Source: Nostoc mirabile CHAB5784
GTDB lineage: Bacteria > Cyanobacteriota > Cyanobacteriia > Cyanobacteriales > Nostocaceae
Reading direction: 5' to 3'
DNA: 38,270 bases
Assembly: GCF_020829645.1 (NCBI RefSeq)
Contig: NZ_JAIVFS010000079.1
Span: 1-38,270, forward strand
Shown here: piece after piece, positions 1-8,388 of the stretch
How the letters are laid out: every line of letters starts with the position of its first letter
How positions within the stretch are numbered: position 1 is the first letter of the stretch
The notes under the pieces: generated by a model
Told to the model about the DNA's origin: nothing
The model's database searches: none
Seen by the model: the letters and a program-made list of their open reading frames with translations, nothing else
Made by a program: the position numbers and the translations under genes

Positions 1-99
1 TTGTGGCGATCGCTTCCATGACACTGCATCAAGGACGACCGCCTGACCCCTCCTCGACTGTTCAATAACTTTCAAAGCTGTAGCCCTTATTCCGTATAG

Positions 100-285
100 C
101 TTAGAGCTTTTCTTAGTGCCATTCGACTCTGGGCAGAATACCAAGCTATCAGAAGACAACACAAGCAGCAGTTGATGGCTCTGGGTAATGCGATTGTCCC
201 CCAATGCGCTGCGCTCATTTTTGAGCGACTCAAAAGAATTTTATCAACCCAGAATTCAGGAGTCAGTCGCCAGAATTCAGTATGA
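100..285 (+). pseudogene. 3' remnant of DNA cytosine-5 methyltransferase
   Basis: An open stretch with no start codon matches the C-terminal end of the intact methyltransferase that ends at 33473. It keeps the motif X sequence ALGNAIVPQCAALIFERLKR almost residue for residue. Upstream of about position 100 the similarity is lost and the frame is closed. The tail has gained a short extension encoded by a direct repeat. It occupies the same place relative to the next gene as the intact methyltransferase does in the second module. This suggests that module A once had the whole gene and lost its 5' part, or that the window starts beside a deletion. It should not be functional. Confidence 0.8.
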
Positions 286-379
286 ATTGTTTTTTAAGTC
301 GCTGATTAACAATTGTTTAACAGTACACGCTCATCAAACTTTGCACGCTCTTTATTCTGACTCCTGACTTCTGACTTCT
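249..379. repeat. short repeats of the CTGACTCCTGA type
   Basis: Between the methyltransferase remnant and the next gene there are copies of a short motif. On the plus strand 249-280 reads CAGAATTCAGGAGTCAGTC and a second partial copy, while 354-379 carries the opposite orientation, ATTCTGACTCCTGACTTCTG. These resemble the short tandemly repeated sequences common in Nostoc intergenic DNA. The first copy supplies the last codons of the decayed methyltransferase. Confidence 0.5.
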
Positions 380-406
380 CAATCCTATCCCAACAACAGA
401 AAATAC

Positions 407-865
407 ATGATTGAGTTAATTACTACCCTTGAAACAAGCTGGTATCTCTCCCCATCTTGGGGACAAACAATTCCACCCGTTGAGGTGAATTTACTGGAGA
501 GAGTATACCTCAGAACCACGAGAACATTTGGTTACTGCTGCGGTATTCAGTGGAAGCATGAAACTTGGCTTTATTCAATTGATTGCGGAAAAGAAATCCT
601 CCACGCCACACAACATCAAATCATCGGGACTGGAGAATTAGAAACCATCAGTGTGCAAAAACCTGCTTTCCTTCTGGGACAAAGAGTGATCCTCTGTTCT
701 CACGACAAAGGAACGAAACAACGGCTGATTTTAGGAATCGCGCTGGTGAATAATTCTTGGTTTTATCTCGTTGAATTGATGTCACCAACGTTAACTCAAT
801 CACGGACTATATCTAATCGTTTCTCACTAGTTGGTGAAAAAAGCTTGGTGCGAGTAAATGTTTAA
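407..865 (+). CDS. cyanobacterial conserved protein, DUF1392-like (copy A)
   Basis: A 152-residue soluble protein without signal peptide or membrane segment. The N-terminal part has the pattern WYLSPSWGQTIPPVEVNLLE, then FGYCCGIQW, and later an IIGTGELE motif. I associate this pattern with the cyanobacterium-restricted family DUF1392, whose function is unknown; the assignment is from memory. A close paralogue lies at 33470-33928 in the second replication module, in the same order relative to its neighbours. It is the first intact gene of module A and is followed after 43 bases by the 253-residue gene. The two copies differ mainly by conservative changes, so both look selected. A plasmid maintenance role is only an inference from the conserved neighbourhood. 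Confidence 0.75.
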   Translation: MIELITTLETSWYLSPSWGQTIPPVEVNLLERVYLRTTRTFGYCCGIQWKHETWLYSIDCGKEILHATQHQIIGTGELETISVQKPAFLLGQRVILCSHDKGTKQRLILGIALVNNSWFYLVELMSPTLTQSRTISNRFSLVGEKSLVRVNV

Positions 866-908
866 TTCTCTCTAATCACACAACAAAAATTATCACCCAA
901 CTAAAGTT

Positions 909-1670
909 ATGTCGCAAATTCAAATCGCCGAAATTATCGAACAAATATCTCAAGAGATTGAAGTTGACGCTAATGGTCAAGCGAAAGCCAGTGTTAGAGC
1001 AACTGCAAGACTGGCTGGGGTTGATGATGAATCGATCAGAAAAGCTTTGAAATCAAGCGCCGACCTAGTACCATCCAAATTAGCCAAAGAACTTATGCTG
1101 CAAGGGTTTGAAACCGCCGACCTCACCGAATGGAAAACCAAAGGTATCCCCGACGCTGCGATCGCAATCATCCTAGAGTACTACGCTTACGAAGCTGGTC
1201 GATACTGTACCAAGCAAGCCAGACTGGTATGCCGTTCATTCAACACCATCGGCATTCGGGCATGGATTCAAGATAAATTGGGCTGGACTAAACCCGCCTC
1301 AAATAGCGAAACAGCGATGACTCAAATACAGTTACTCGCTGCTCTAGCTAAACACTTGGCAGAGCAAGAACAGCATTTACTCCAACAACAACAGCAACAG
1401 ACCGAAATTTTGCACCGGCTTAAAGCAGTTGAAGTTGAGCAAGACAGAGTAAATACCCCATGCGGCCATAAATATAGTGTTGTTGGTTTTGCTAATCTTC
1501 AAGGTTTAGAAATATCGGTTAAAGAAGCCGGTACTAAAGGTCGAAAGGCAAGCGCATTGTGTAGAAAACAAGGAATAGAAATAGAACGCATTCATGACCC
1601 ACGTTTTGGAAAGGTCGGTTTGTATCCAGAAAGTATTTTGGTTGAAGTTTTTAAAGCCGAACAGAACTAA
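909..1670 (+). CDS. plasmid/phage antirepressor-like protein with Q-rich coiled coil (copy A)
   Basis: A 253-residue protein. Residues 1-60 contain a helix-turn-helix-like stretch (ASVRATARLAGVDDESIRKA). The middle has a glutamine-rich coiled coil including a run of six Q residues around 159-164. The C-terminal 60 residues (SVVGFANLQGLEI, GRKASALCRKQGI, then DPRFGKVGLYPESIL) resemble the C-terminal domain of phage and plasmid antirepressor-like proteins that end in a DPRFG..NxYP motif. A DNA-binding regulatory role is likely but unproven. A second copy is at 33973-34734. Order and spacing to the DUF1392-like gene and the AlkB-like gene are conserved in both modules. Confidence 0.6.
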   Translation: MSQIQIAEIIEQISQEIEVDANGQAKASVRATARLAGVDDESIRKALKSSADLVPSKLAKELMLQGFETADLTEWKTKGIPDAAIAIILEYYAYEAGRYCTKQARLVCRSFNTIGIRAWIQDKLGWTKPASNSETAMTQIQLLAALAKHLAEQEQHLLQQQQQQTEILHRLKAVEVEQDRVNTPCGHKYSVVGFANLQGLEISVKEAGTKGRKASALCRKQGIEIERIHDPRFGKVGLYPESILVEVFKAEQN

Positions 1671-1699
1671 TAGCAGTTTCAAAATTTGAGATAACTACC

Positions 1700-2299
1700 A
1701 TGCAACAACTCAATTTGTTTGCTGAATCAGTCCCAGTTTTACCAGTCACTTATTACCCCGATTTCTTAAGCCTTGAACAAGCAAACGAACTCTACCAACA
1801 CTGCTTGAAACTGGAGTGGCAACAAAATCAAATCAGAATCGCGGGTAAAACAATGCCCGTCCCCCGCCTCGAATGTATTTACGGGGACTACGGATGTGAT
1901 TACCTTTACTCGAATAGCGTATTTTTGAAACCACTATGGTGGACAGAAGCTCTGTCTAGCTTGCGCGATCGCATAACTGCGTTAACTAGTTACAAATTCC
2001 GTATCGTCATCGGAAATCAGTACCGGACAGGTATGGATTCAATCGGGTGGCACGCAGACAACGAACCATCGATGGGATTTAACCCAGCCATCGCTTCCAT
2101 AAGCCTGGGTTCATGTCGCAAATTCCAAATCAAACCGAGAAATGGCAGACCAACAGATTTCTGGCTGGAACATGGCAGTTTACTCGTGATGCACACTGGC
2201 TGTCAGTCTACACATCTGCACCAAGTTCCTAAAACCAACAAAGTTGTTAGCACCCGTATCAATCTCACATTTCGACCGCACACCGGAGGAGGCAGATAA
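1700..2299 (+). CDS. AlkB-like 2-oxoglutarate/Fe(II) dioxygenase (copy A)
   Basis: A 199-residue protein of the AlkB-like 2OG-Fe(II) oxygenase superfamily, whose classical members remove alkyl groups from DNA or RNA bases by oxidation. Visible iron ligands are the HxD pair in GWHADNEP and the distal histidine in THLHQVPK. The 2-oxoglutarate-binding arginine fits STRINLTFRPH. The NQYRTGMDSIGWH stretch is typical of the AlkB family. Length agrees with small bacterial AlkB homologues. It lies 29 bases after the antirepressor-like gene and has a close paralogue at 34780-35379. On a plasmid it may repair replicon DNA or act on modified bases. The presence of a methyltransferase in the same module makes base modification a possible theme, but that is inference. 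Confidence 0.88.
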   Translation: MQQLNLFAESVPVLPVTYYPDFLSLEQANELYQHCLKLEWQQNQIRIAGKTMPVPRLECIYGDYGCDYLYSNSVFLKPLWWTEALSSLRDRITALTSYKFRIVIGNQYRTGMDSIGWHADNEPSMGFNPAIASISLGSCRKFQIKPRNGRPTDFWLEHGSLLVMHTGCQSTHLHQVPKTNKVVSTRINLTFRPHTGGGR

Positions 2300-2374
2300 C
2301 GCCTTCCCCTTGTTCGCCAAAAATAAATTCGATTCATTTTCAGTAATTAAAAGTCATTCAAAAGGAGTCAAATC

Positions 2375-2923
2375 ATGGGAGAAGCAAAACGTCGGCGCTT
2401 ATTAGATCCAAACTACGGGACAACTCAACTTCCTGATGAATTCGCTCAGAAAATTGATGATTTTGTCAACAAACAAACTGACATTGCAATCATCTCCAAA
2501 CAAGATTTAACTCAGCCTTGGTCAGAAAGATTTGCCTATCTTAAGCCAAAAGGCACAACATTGATGAAACATCAATACGTCAGTATTCCCATATCACCTT
2601 CTCAAAACTTTGCAAGGGCAATATTTTTGGAATATCAACTCCAGATCATGGCTTCAATCACTCCACGGATACAACAACGTGGTTGGATTAGTCAAATTAA
2701 CAATCCAAGAACCTGCGATATCAGTATTGTCTACGCTCCAGAAACTACAGATAATCTCAATTGTTTGGAGACGCAAGTTTTCACTCGAACATTCGGGAAG
2801 ATAGTTGGTGTTTTGATGAGAAATGCCCTGCAATACTTTTGTTTTCAACCTGACAATCTTTTAATTCCGGTTGTTGCAATGCCGGCCAGTGAGTCCGACC
2901 CATATTACTTATTTTGTCTTTGA
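2375..2923 (+). CDS. hypothetical protein with MGEAKRRR start
   Basis: A 182-residue protein that I cannot assign. It begins with MGEAKRRRLLDPNYG, a basic N-terminus seen in several small cyanobacterial proteins. No membrane segment, signal peptide or catalytic motif stands out. A good ribosome binding site (AAAGGAG) precedes the ATG at 2375, which supports translation. It sits between the AlkB-like and replication genes in module A. It has no counterpart in module B, where only about 115 bases separate the same two genes. It is therefore either an insertion in A or a loss from B. Confidence 0.6.
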   Translation: MGEAKRRRLLDPNYGTTQLPDEFAQKIDDFVNKQTDIAIISKQDLTQPWSERFAYLKPKGTTLMKHQYVSIPISPSQNFARAIFLEYQLQIMASITPRIQQRGWISQINNPRTCDISIVYAPETTDNLNCLETQVFTRTFGKIVGVLMRNALQYFCFQPDNLLIPVVAMPASESDPYYLFCL

Positions 2924-3002
2924 AAAGTTGAAGAGTAAAGGCTAATAAAAACTTTTACTCTGACTGACTCTTTAATCTTTCATCTGCCTAAAAGCTTTAA
3001 CG

Positions 3003-3024
3003 GCGGCACTTGAGTCTGTGCCGC
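3003..3024 (+). promoter_or_regulatory. leader hairpin before the replication gene (copy A)
   Basis: The arms GCGGCAC (3003-3009) and GTGCCGC (3018-3024) pair perfectly around an 8-base loop, ending 38 bases before the replication gene start. The equivalent place in module B has GCGGCAT and ATGCCGC around a 7-base loop. The loop-closing pair has changed from C:G to T:A with pairing kept. The loop sequences are not conserved. This pattern suggests selection on an RNA or cruciform structure, possibly controlling replication protein expression. Confidence 0.5.
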
Positions 3025-3062
3025 TTCCATCTTCATGCGTCAAAAAATAGAGGGAATACATC

Positions 3063-6000
3063 ATGCTTCGTATAAATGAAACCGATTCTCAAGCAAAACA
3101 TTTACAAGAATGGCTCAATAGTGGAGTTGACGAAGAAATCTTTCACTTGAATGTGCGATCGCTCTTCTTTACTTTACCCTACGAATACTTGCTCTACAGT
3201 CCCAAAATCTCCCGTCGCAACGATGGACGGCTCCGAGACAGAGACTTGAAAAAATATCAGCACATTGAACTAGGTGGCTGGTGGTGCAGTGGCGTTGACC
3301 CCCTCAATCAATACGCGCTAATGATGTGGGGCTGTTTCAAACCTGACCATCCCCGAAGAGATCGCCAGAAAGTTCACAAATTGATCAAATATGAACACCC
3401 ATACAGAGAAGAGACACGCGCCTTCTTCCTTTTAGTACCGAATCGCATTTGGGTGAAAGTCTCCAACCGTAGCGGTATCCCCATCACCGAAGAAGACTTG
3501 CAGCATCCTGGCGGCTTCTGGCATTGGGTTTGGCAGCATAATGTACCAGTGACAATTGTCGAAGGAGTCAAAAAAGCGGGGGCATTGTTGACTGCTGGTT
3601 ATGCTGCGATCGCAATTCCGGGAGTAAACGCTGGATACCGCACACCTACTGATGAGTACGGTACAGCTAATGGTAAACCATCCCTCATCCCCGACTTGAA
3701 ACATTTTGCAACACAGGGCAGACAGATCAATATTTGCTTTGACCAGGATAACAAGCCAGAGACAGTCCAGCGAGTCAGAACCGCCATCAGTCGCATGGGA
3801 CGGCTGCTGGTAAATGAGGGTTGTTCGCTGCGAGTGATTGATTTACCGTTAGGTGCTTCTAAAGGGGTTGATGATTTTATCGTTGCTCACGGTCAATCGG
3901 CATTTGACGCACTCTACAATACTGCTGTTGCTTTGGAGTTATGGGAGATTAAGCTGTTCACTCTGCTGACTTATCCTCCAGCGATCGCACTCAATCAAAG
4001 ATTCTTGGGACAGCTTCTCGTCCCCGAAGGTGAAAAGCTGATTGTTCTCAAAGCGCCAAAGGGAACGGGTAAAACCGAATGGCTGGCAACTGAGGTGGCG
4101 AAAGCACACGACCAAGAGAGACGGGTATTAATCATCACCCATCGTATTCAACTGGGTGAGGCGCTGTGTAATCGGTTTGGTGTTAACTATGTTACCGAAG
4201 TCCGCACGAATGAAACAGGCACATTGTTGGGATACGGGGTGTGCGTGGATTCACTGCATCAGGAAAGTCAGGCGCGATTCAACCCCAACGACTGGGCGAA
4301 TGATGTCATTATTATTGATGAATGTGACCAAGTATTCTGGCATTTGCTCAACTCTGGTACGGAAGTACAGAAGCGTAGGGTATCCGTTCTCAAGAACCTC
4401 AAGCAGTTAGTGCAGAATGTTCTAGGCAGCAGTCAGGGAAAGATTTACCTATCAAGTGCTGATGTGTCCGACACAGATGTAAAATACGTTCTTTCTTTGG
4501 CGGGAGAATATCGAGTCAATCCGTTCGTAATCGTCAACAATTATCGCCACGTAGCGGGAAACTGTTACAATTATCCTGGCAACAGCCCGAAGAATCTGAT
4601 TGTCGCATTGGATAAGGCGATCGCCGCAGGGGGACATCATCTACTCTGCTGCTCTGGTCAAAAAGCCAAGTCCAAATGGGGAACCCAGGCAGTTGAAGAA
4701 CGATTTCGCCGCAAATTCCCACACCTGCGAATCCTCAGAATTGACAGTGAATCTGTTGCAGACCCCTCACATCCAGCGTTCGGTTGTATCGCTCACCTGA
4801 ACGAGATTCTCACCCAGTATGATTTGGTTATCGCGTCTCCAAGTCTTGAAACTGGGGTATCCATCGACATTCGAGGACATTTTGATGGTGTTTGGGGGAT
4901 TTTTCAAGGTGTGCAGCCGGTTAACTCCGTGCGTCAGATGTTGGCTAGATTACGTGAGACTGTTGACCGTCACATTTGGGTCAGAGAGTGGGGGATGTCG
5001 GTTGTGGGCAATGGTTCCACATCCATAGGAGCATTGTTAAGAAGTCAACACGTTGCAACACAAGCTAACATTGCGTTGTTGTCGGCGGCGGACAATGACG
5101 ATTACAGCTATGTTGACCAGAATTTTCAGCCCGAATCCTTACAGACGTGGGGAAAACGTGGCTCTGTCATCAACGTCGAAATGCGGCGCTATCGAGAATC
5201 TGTGCTTGCGGGTTTGGTCGAGGATGGGTACACCGTTATTGATGCCGACGATGCATCGGATGATGAGAGTGGGGCTGTAATCGAGTCGGTTAAGGCGGCA
5301 AGCGAAGAATTGTATACTGCTGAGTGTCAGGCGATCGCAAGAGCTATTGAACTCTCCCCAACCGAATTGAAGAAGCTGCAAGACAAACGGGCGAAAACGA
5401 AAACCGAACGACATCAGCAGCGCAAAGCCGAATTATCCCGTCGCTATGAAATTGAAGTTACCCCTGATTTGGTCGAGAAAGATGATGACGGGTGGTATCC
5501 TCAACTGCGGATGCACTATTATTTGACGCTGGGGCGGGAATTTCTGACCAACCGTGATGCAAAACGGGCTAAGGCGCAATTGTCAGCTGGGGAGAATTCG
5601 ATTTGGAAACCTGACTTTAACAAGGGGCAACTATTACCTGCTGTTTTGTTATTGGCAAAACTCAATCTCTTGCAACTGCTAAAGCCTGGGGTGAAGTGGC
5701 GTTCAACTGATGCAAAAATGCAGGAGTTGAAACAGGCTGCTGTAGAAAATCGCTATTTCATCAAGACTTGTTTGAATGTGACTGTTAGCGAGAAGTTAAC
5801 GCCCCTTGCGATCGCACAGAAACTACTTGCCAAAATTGATTTGAAACTGGACTATGTGGGTCGGTTGGGTAAGCGTGAAAATCGAGAGTGTGTTTACCAG
5901 TTTGTGCCTGTTGATGATAAGCGTGATTCGATTTTCTCGCTTTGGTTAAATCGGGATGAAGCATTAAATCGTGAGTCGGTGTCAGTCATGAATAATATAG

Positions 6001-6281
6001 TGTTAACCACACCAGTGATTGACACAACCTCCCAAATATTAGAAGAGGTGGTGTCCAGTCCCCAAGGACAAGCCTGGAAAGGGCTGAAACTGAAAATGCA
6101 GCAAGGCTTGGACAGCGCTGGCTCCTTCTACAATCAGTTAGTCTCCTCCTTTGGCGAAGCTGTTGGAATTGCTGATGGTGAGCCTTACTGGAATGGCTAT
6201 CTGGGGCAGTGGCAAGTTTGGGTTAAGTTTGCAGACGGGTGTACTTCTGTGGTGTGCAATTGGCTGATGGTAGTAAACTAA
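3063..6281 (+). CDS. plasmid replication protein, CyRepA1 type (full length)
   Basis: A 1072-residue protein with the architecture of the cyanobacterial CyRepA1 plasmid replication proteins. A DUF3854/toprim-like part lies at about residues 150-290, with VTIVEGVKKAGALL, AIAIPGVNAGYR and the acidic NICFDQDNKPE motif. A helicase-like part at about 330-660 has Walker A (APKGTGKTEW), Walker B (VIIIDECDQVFW) and a motif VI-like VRQMLARLRE. The remaining 400 residues form a C-terminal region of unknown fold. The ATG at 3063 follows GAGGGA. It should start replication of the plasmid that this module came from. About 220 bases follow without a gene, including a 12-base palindrome GTCAAATTTGAC at 6316-6327. 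A truncated paralogue lies at 35495-37483. Confidence 0.85.
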   Translation: MLRINETDSQAKHLQEWLNSGVDEEIFHLNVRSLFFTLPYEYLLYSPKISRRNDGRLRDRDLKKYQHIELGGWWCSGVDPLNQYALMMWGCFKPDHPRRDRQKVHKLIKYEHPYREETRAFFLLVPNRIWVKVSNRSGIPITEEDLQHPGGFWHWVWQHNVPVTIVEGVKKAGALLTAGYAAIAIPGVNAGYRTPTDEYGTANGKPSLIPDLKHFATQGRQINICFDQDNKPETVQRVRTAISRMGRLLVNEGCSLRVIDLPLGASKGVDDFIVAHGQSAFDALYNTAVALELWEIKLFTLLTYPPAIALNQRFLGQLLVPEGEKLIVLKAPKGTGKTEWLATEVAKAHDQERRVLIITHRIQLGEALCNRFGVNYVTEVRTNETGTLLGYGVCVDSLHQESQARFNPNDWANDVIIIDECDQVFWHLLNSGTEVQKRRVSVLKNLKQLVQNVLGSSQGKIYLSSADVSDTDVKYVLSLAGEYRVNPFVIVNNYRHVAGNCYNYPGNSPKNLIVALDKAIAAGGHHLLCCSGQKAKSKWGTQAVEERFRRKFPHLRILRIDSESVADPSHPAFGCIAHLNEILTQYDLVIASPSLETGVSIDIRGHFDGVWGIFQGVQPVNSVRQMLARLRETVDRHIWVREWGMSVVGNGSTSIGALLRSQHVATQANIALLSAADNDDYSYVDQNFQPESLQTWGKRGSVINVEMRRYRESVLAGLVEDGYTVIDADDASDDESGAVIESVKAASEELYTAECQAIARAIELSPTELKKLQDKRAKTKTERHQQRKAELSRRYEIEVTPDLVEKDDDGWYPQLRMHYYLTLGREFLTNRDAKRAKAQLSAGENSIWKPDFNKGQLLPAVLLLAKLNLLQLLKPGVKWRSTDAKMQELKQAAVENRYFIKTCLNVTVSEKLTPLAIAQKLLAKIDLKLDYVGRLGKRENRECVYQFVPVDDKRDSIFSLWLNRDEALNRESVSVMNNIVLTTPVIDTTSQILEEVVSSPQGQAWKGLKLKMQQGLDSAGSFYNQLVSSFGEAVGIADGEPYWNGYLGQWQVWVKFADGCTSVVCNWLMVVN

Positions 6282-6708
6282 AGGTCTACCAACCGCGTGT
6301 CTGTTTTGGGTAAGTGTCAAATTTGACCCAATTGTTTAATCATAGCGACTATCCTCTTGCTCCATTGAGATAGAAGAGTAAAAGTAAAATAAAATTATCT
6401 TTCACTTAAACCTATTGACGACATTTAATTTTTAATTTGATACTCGATAACAATTGTACTGCCTCCCACAATGCCGTACAATGCATACAAGAAATACGAT
6501 AAATTGATCGGAATATAGTAGTTTAATTTATTCCGGTGACCGTCATTGGCGGCAGTGGAAGCAACCTCTAAATTCACCTTTGAAGAGATGGAACGTGACT
6601 GATATTGCAACTGGTACGGCGGCTGATGTTGACCCAGTGACGCTGCGGCGACGGGGAGTGGGATTAATTGCTGTAGATTACAGCCGCTGTGCGGGTGGTT
6701 ATACACTA

Positions 6709-7628
6709 GACCTCTTGCAAAAGTCTCATGAGCGTGGGACAAGTAAGTAAGAGCTTTCTTGACATCTATGACTTACGAAAAGGTAAAGAACCTCAAGCCG
6801 GAAGAATTCAAACGCTTGTGTGGTGTGCATCTGGAGACTTTTACTCCAATGATAGAGGTAGTGCGATCGCGTTCAAAAACAAAGCTGAAAACAGGGCGAC
6901 CGGGTAAACTGAGCTTGGAAGACCAATTATTGATGACATTGAAGTATTGGAGGGAGTACCGCACATATTTTCATATTGGTCAATCTTGGGGAGTCAATGA
7001 GTCAACAGTATATCGTATTATCAGAAAAATTGAAGATATTCTCATCAGTTCCAGAGAATTTTCGCTTCCTGGCAAGAAAAAGCTTTCCTACCCAAATTAT
7101 CAAACAGAGGTAGTGGTGGTGGATGTTACGGAAAGCCCAATAGAACGTCCTAAAAAAAACAAAAACAGTTCTACAGTGGTAAAAAGAAAAGACATACATT
7201 CAAATCTCAAGTTGTCGTAGACCAAAGTACACGAGAAATCCTCTGTACCTCACATGGTAAGGGGAAAGAGCATGATTTTCGTATATTCAAAAACAGTAAA
7301 GTTCGGTTCAGAAAAGATATTGAATTCTTGGGCGATAAAGGATATCAAGGAATTCATAAACTTCATGCCAAAAGTCGAATACCAAAAAATAAACCGCTTA
7401 GGGGTGAGCTAAACCGTGAAGAGAAAAAGAGTAATCAAGAGTTAGCCAAAGTCCGAGTTGTGGGTGAGCATATCAATCGAAAACTGAAAATATTTAAAAT
7501 TTTGTCCGACCGTTATCGCAATCGTCGAAAAAGATTTGCTTTGAGATTTAATCTCATAGCTGGTTTGTACAACTATGAACTTCGTCTCCCCAAAGCTGAA
7601 TCTGCTTAACTGACTTTTGCAAGAGGTC
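6709..7628 (+). mobile_element. IS5-family insertion sequence, 920 bp
   Basis: Inverted repeats mark both ends: GACCTCTTGCAAAAGTC at 6709-6725 and its exact complement GACTTTTGCAAGAGGTC at 7612-7628. A TA dinucleotide lies on each side (6707-6708 and 7629-7630), consistent with a 2-bp target duplication as in IS427-like members of the IS5 family. The element holds one transposase gene in two overlapping frames. It looks complete and could be active, since both ends are identical and no internal stop disrupts the expected frames. Confidence 0.88.
6768..7609 (+). CDS. IS5-family DDE transposase made by -1 frameshift
   Basis: Two frames encode one transposase. The first, from ATG 6768 to the stop at 7220, holds the N-terminal helix-turn-helix (WGVNESTVYRIIRKIE) and the first catalytic aspartate in VVVDVTESPIERPK. 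The second, in the -1 frame to 7609, continues with KRHTFKSQVVVDQ, the second aspartate in FLGDKGYQG and the glutamate in VVGEHINRKLK. The junction lies at A-AAA-AAC (7154-7160), the strongest known type of -1 slippery heptamer. After slippage the protein reads RPKKKQKQFYSGKKKRH, which fits the family. The unshifted frame alone gives a 150-residue protein without the rest of the DDE site. Programmed frameshifting is known for IS5 relatives. Confidence 0.85.
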
Positions 7629-7759
7629 TATTAATACTAATTGTTTTTTCAGAATTTAAATTAGGAACTTAAATTTCTGAATGAATTTTCAATATTCGGC
7701 TTTGCTCAGTACAAGTTTTGTCCGTCATTGCGAATTGCGAATTGCAAATTGTTTAGTGG

Positions 7760-7892
7760 TGGTTGTGTTCCATTACATCGTCTGCAATTCCAATTCTCAG
7801 ATTCAGTCATTCAAACACTGCTGGATAGAGAACTGGTGCAAGTGCAGAATACGGGACAGGGGTTTTTGTTGGAGATTGCTGAGGATTTTTAA
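7760..7892 (+). pseudogene. remnant of the 68-aa plasmid gene found at 31292
   Basis: This stretch encodes HRLQFQF, an IQTLLDRELVQVQNTG-like segment and a FLLEIAEDF end. It matches the C-terminal two thirds of the small intact gene ending at 31489. The 5' part is replaced by unrelated sequence after the IS element, so it has no proper start. It shows that this zone and the region around 31300 share ancestry, as the replication modules do. Confidence 0.7.
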
Positions 7893-7916
7893 CTCTTAAT
7901 CAAAGAGGAACCAATT

Positions 7917-8279
7917 ATGAAACTTTACGCTAAAACCATTTCAGCGACTCTCCCAGATTGGGCAACCGTTGTCGCATAGAGCGCAGATTTGATTCAGATT
8001 GAAATTAACGATGAACACCCAAATTTTCAATCCCTGCTTGAAGAGTTAGAAACGGAGATTGAGCCAGGAACAATAGGAGTGAAAGCGGAGGATTTATGTT
8101 CACGGCTTGGTATTGAAATGTCTAATCCCAACCTCTACCAATTAGTTGAACAAGCCCAGAGTCTGGTATCCGAAATTGCTACATACCCAGACTATAAACA
8201 ACTGATGGAGTTGGGAAATCAATCTGATTTAAACATTGCTGATGCTCAAACTGCCACAACCTTCTACAATGGGAGTTAG
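7917..8279 (+). pseudogene. hypothetical gene with in-frame amber codon
   Basis: A well-placed ribosome binding site (AAAGAGGAACC) precedes ATG 7917, which starts MKLYAKTISATLPDWATVVA. A TAG at 7977-7979 interrupts the frame. The same frame then stays open to 8279 for about 99 more codons, encoding an acidic protein (IEINDEHPNFQSLLEELETE). A downstream TTG at 7989 could restart translation and give 96 residues. Together the parts would make a protein of about 120 residues that I do not recognise. The simplest reading is a recent nonsense mutation. Stop-codon readthrough is possible but has no other support. Confidence 0.55.
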
Positions 8280-8388
8280 ACTGCAATCGAGAACCTTCTG
8301 ATTAGTAGAAAAGCGATTGCCTGAATGTAGTCAATATTCAGACGATTGCAACCTAGCCTCAACTTTTATATCCTTCAATAAGGCGCAA

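Larger units (their letters stand above)
6508..7672 (+). pseudogene. gene fragment split by the IS element (possibly arylsulfotransferase N-terminus)
   Basis: An open frame at 6508-6708 encodes WNVTDIATGTAADVD followed by RGVGLIAVDYSRCAGGYTL. It stops being readable where the IS element begins. If the element and one TA copy are removed, the frame continues through 7631-7672 and then ends at TAA. The GYTL pattern faintly recalls the N-terminus of arylsulfotransferase-like proteins, but this is a weak impression. No start codon is seen upstream, so the gene was already truncated at the 5' side. The piece after the element is not recognisable as the same family. Confidence 0.4.

Noticed and set aside
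6425..6742. A 105-codon minus-strand frame next to the IS
   Set aside because: It runs across the IS border and opposite the broken gene, with no start signal or family pattern.
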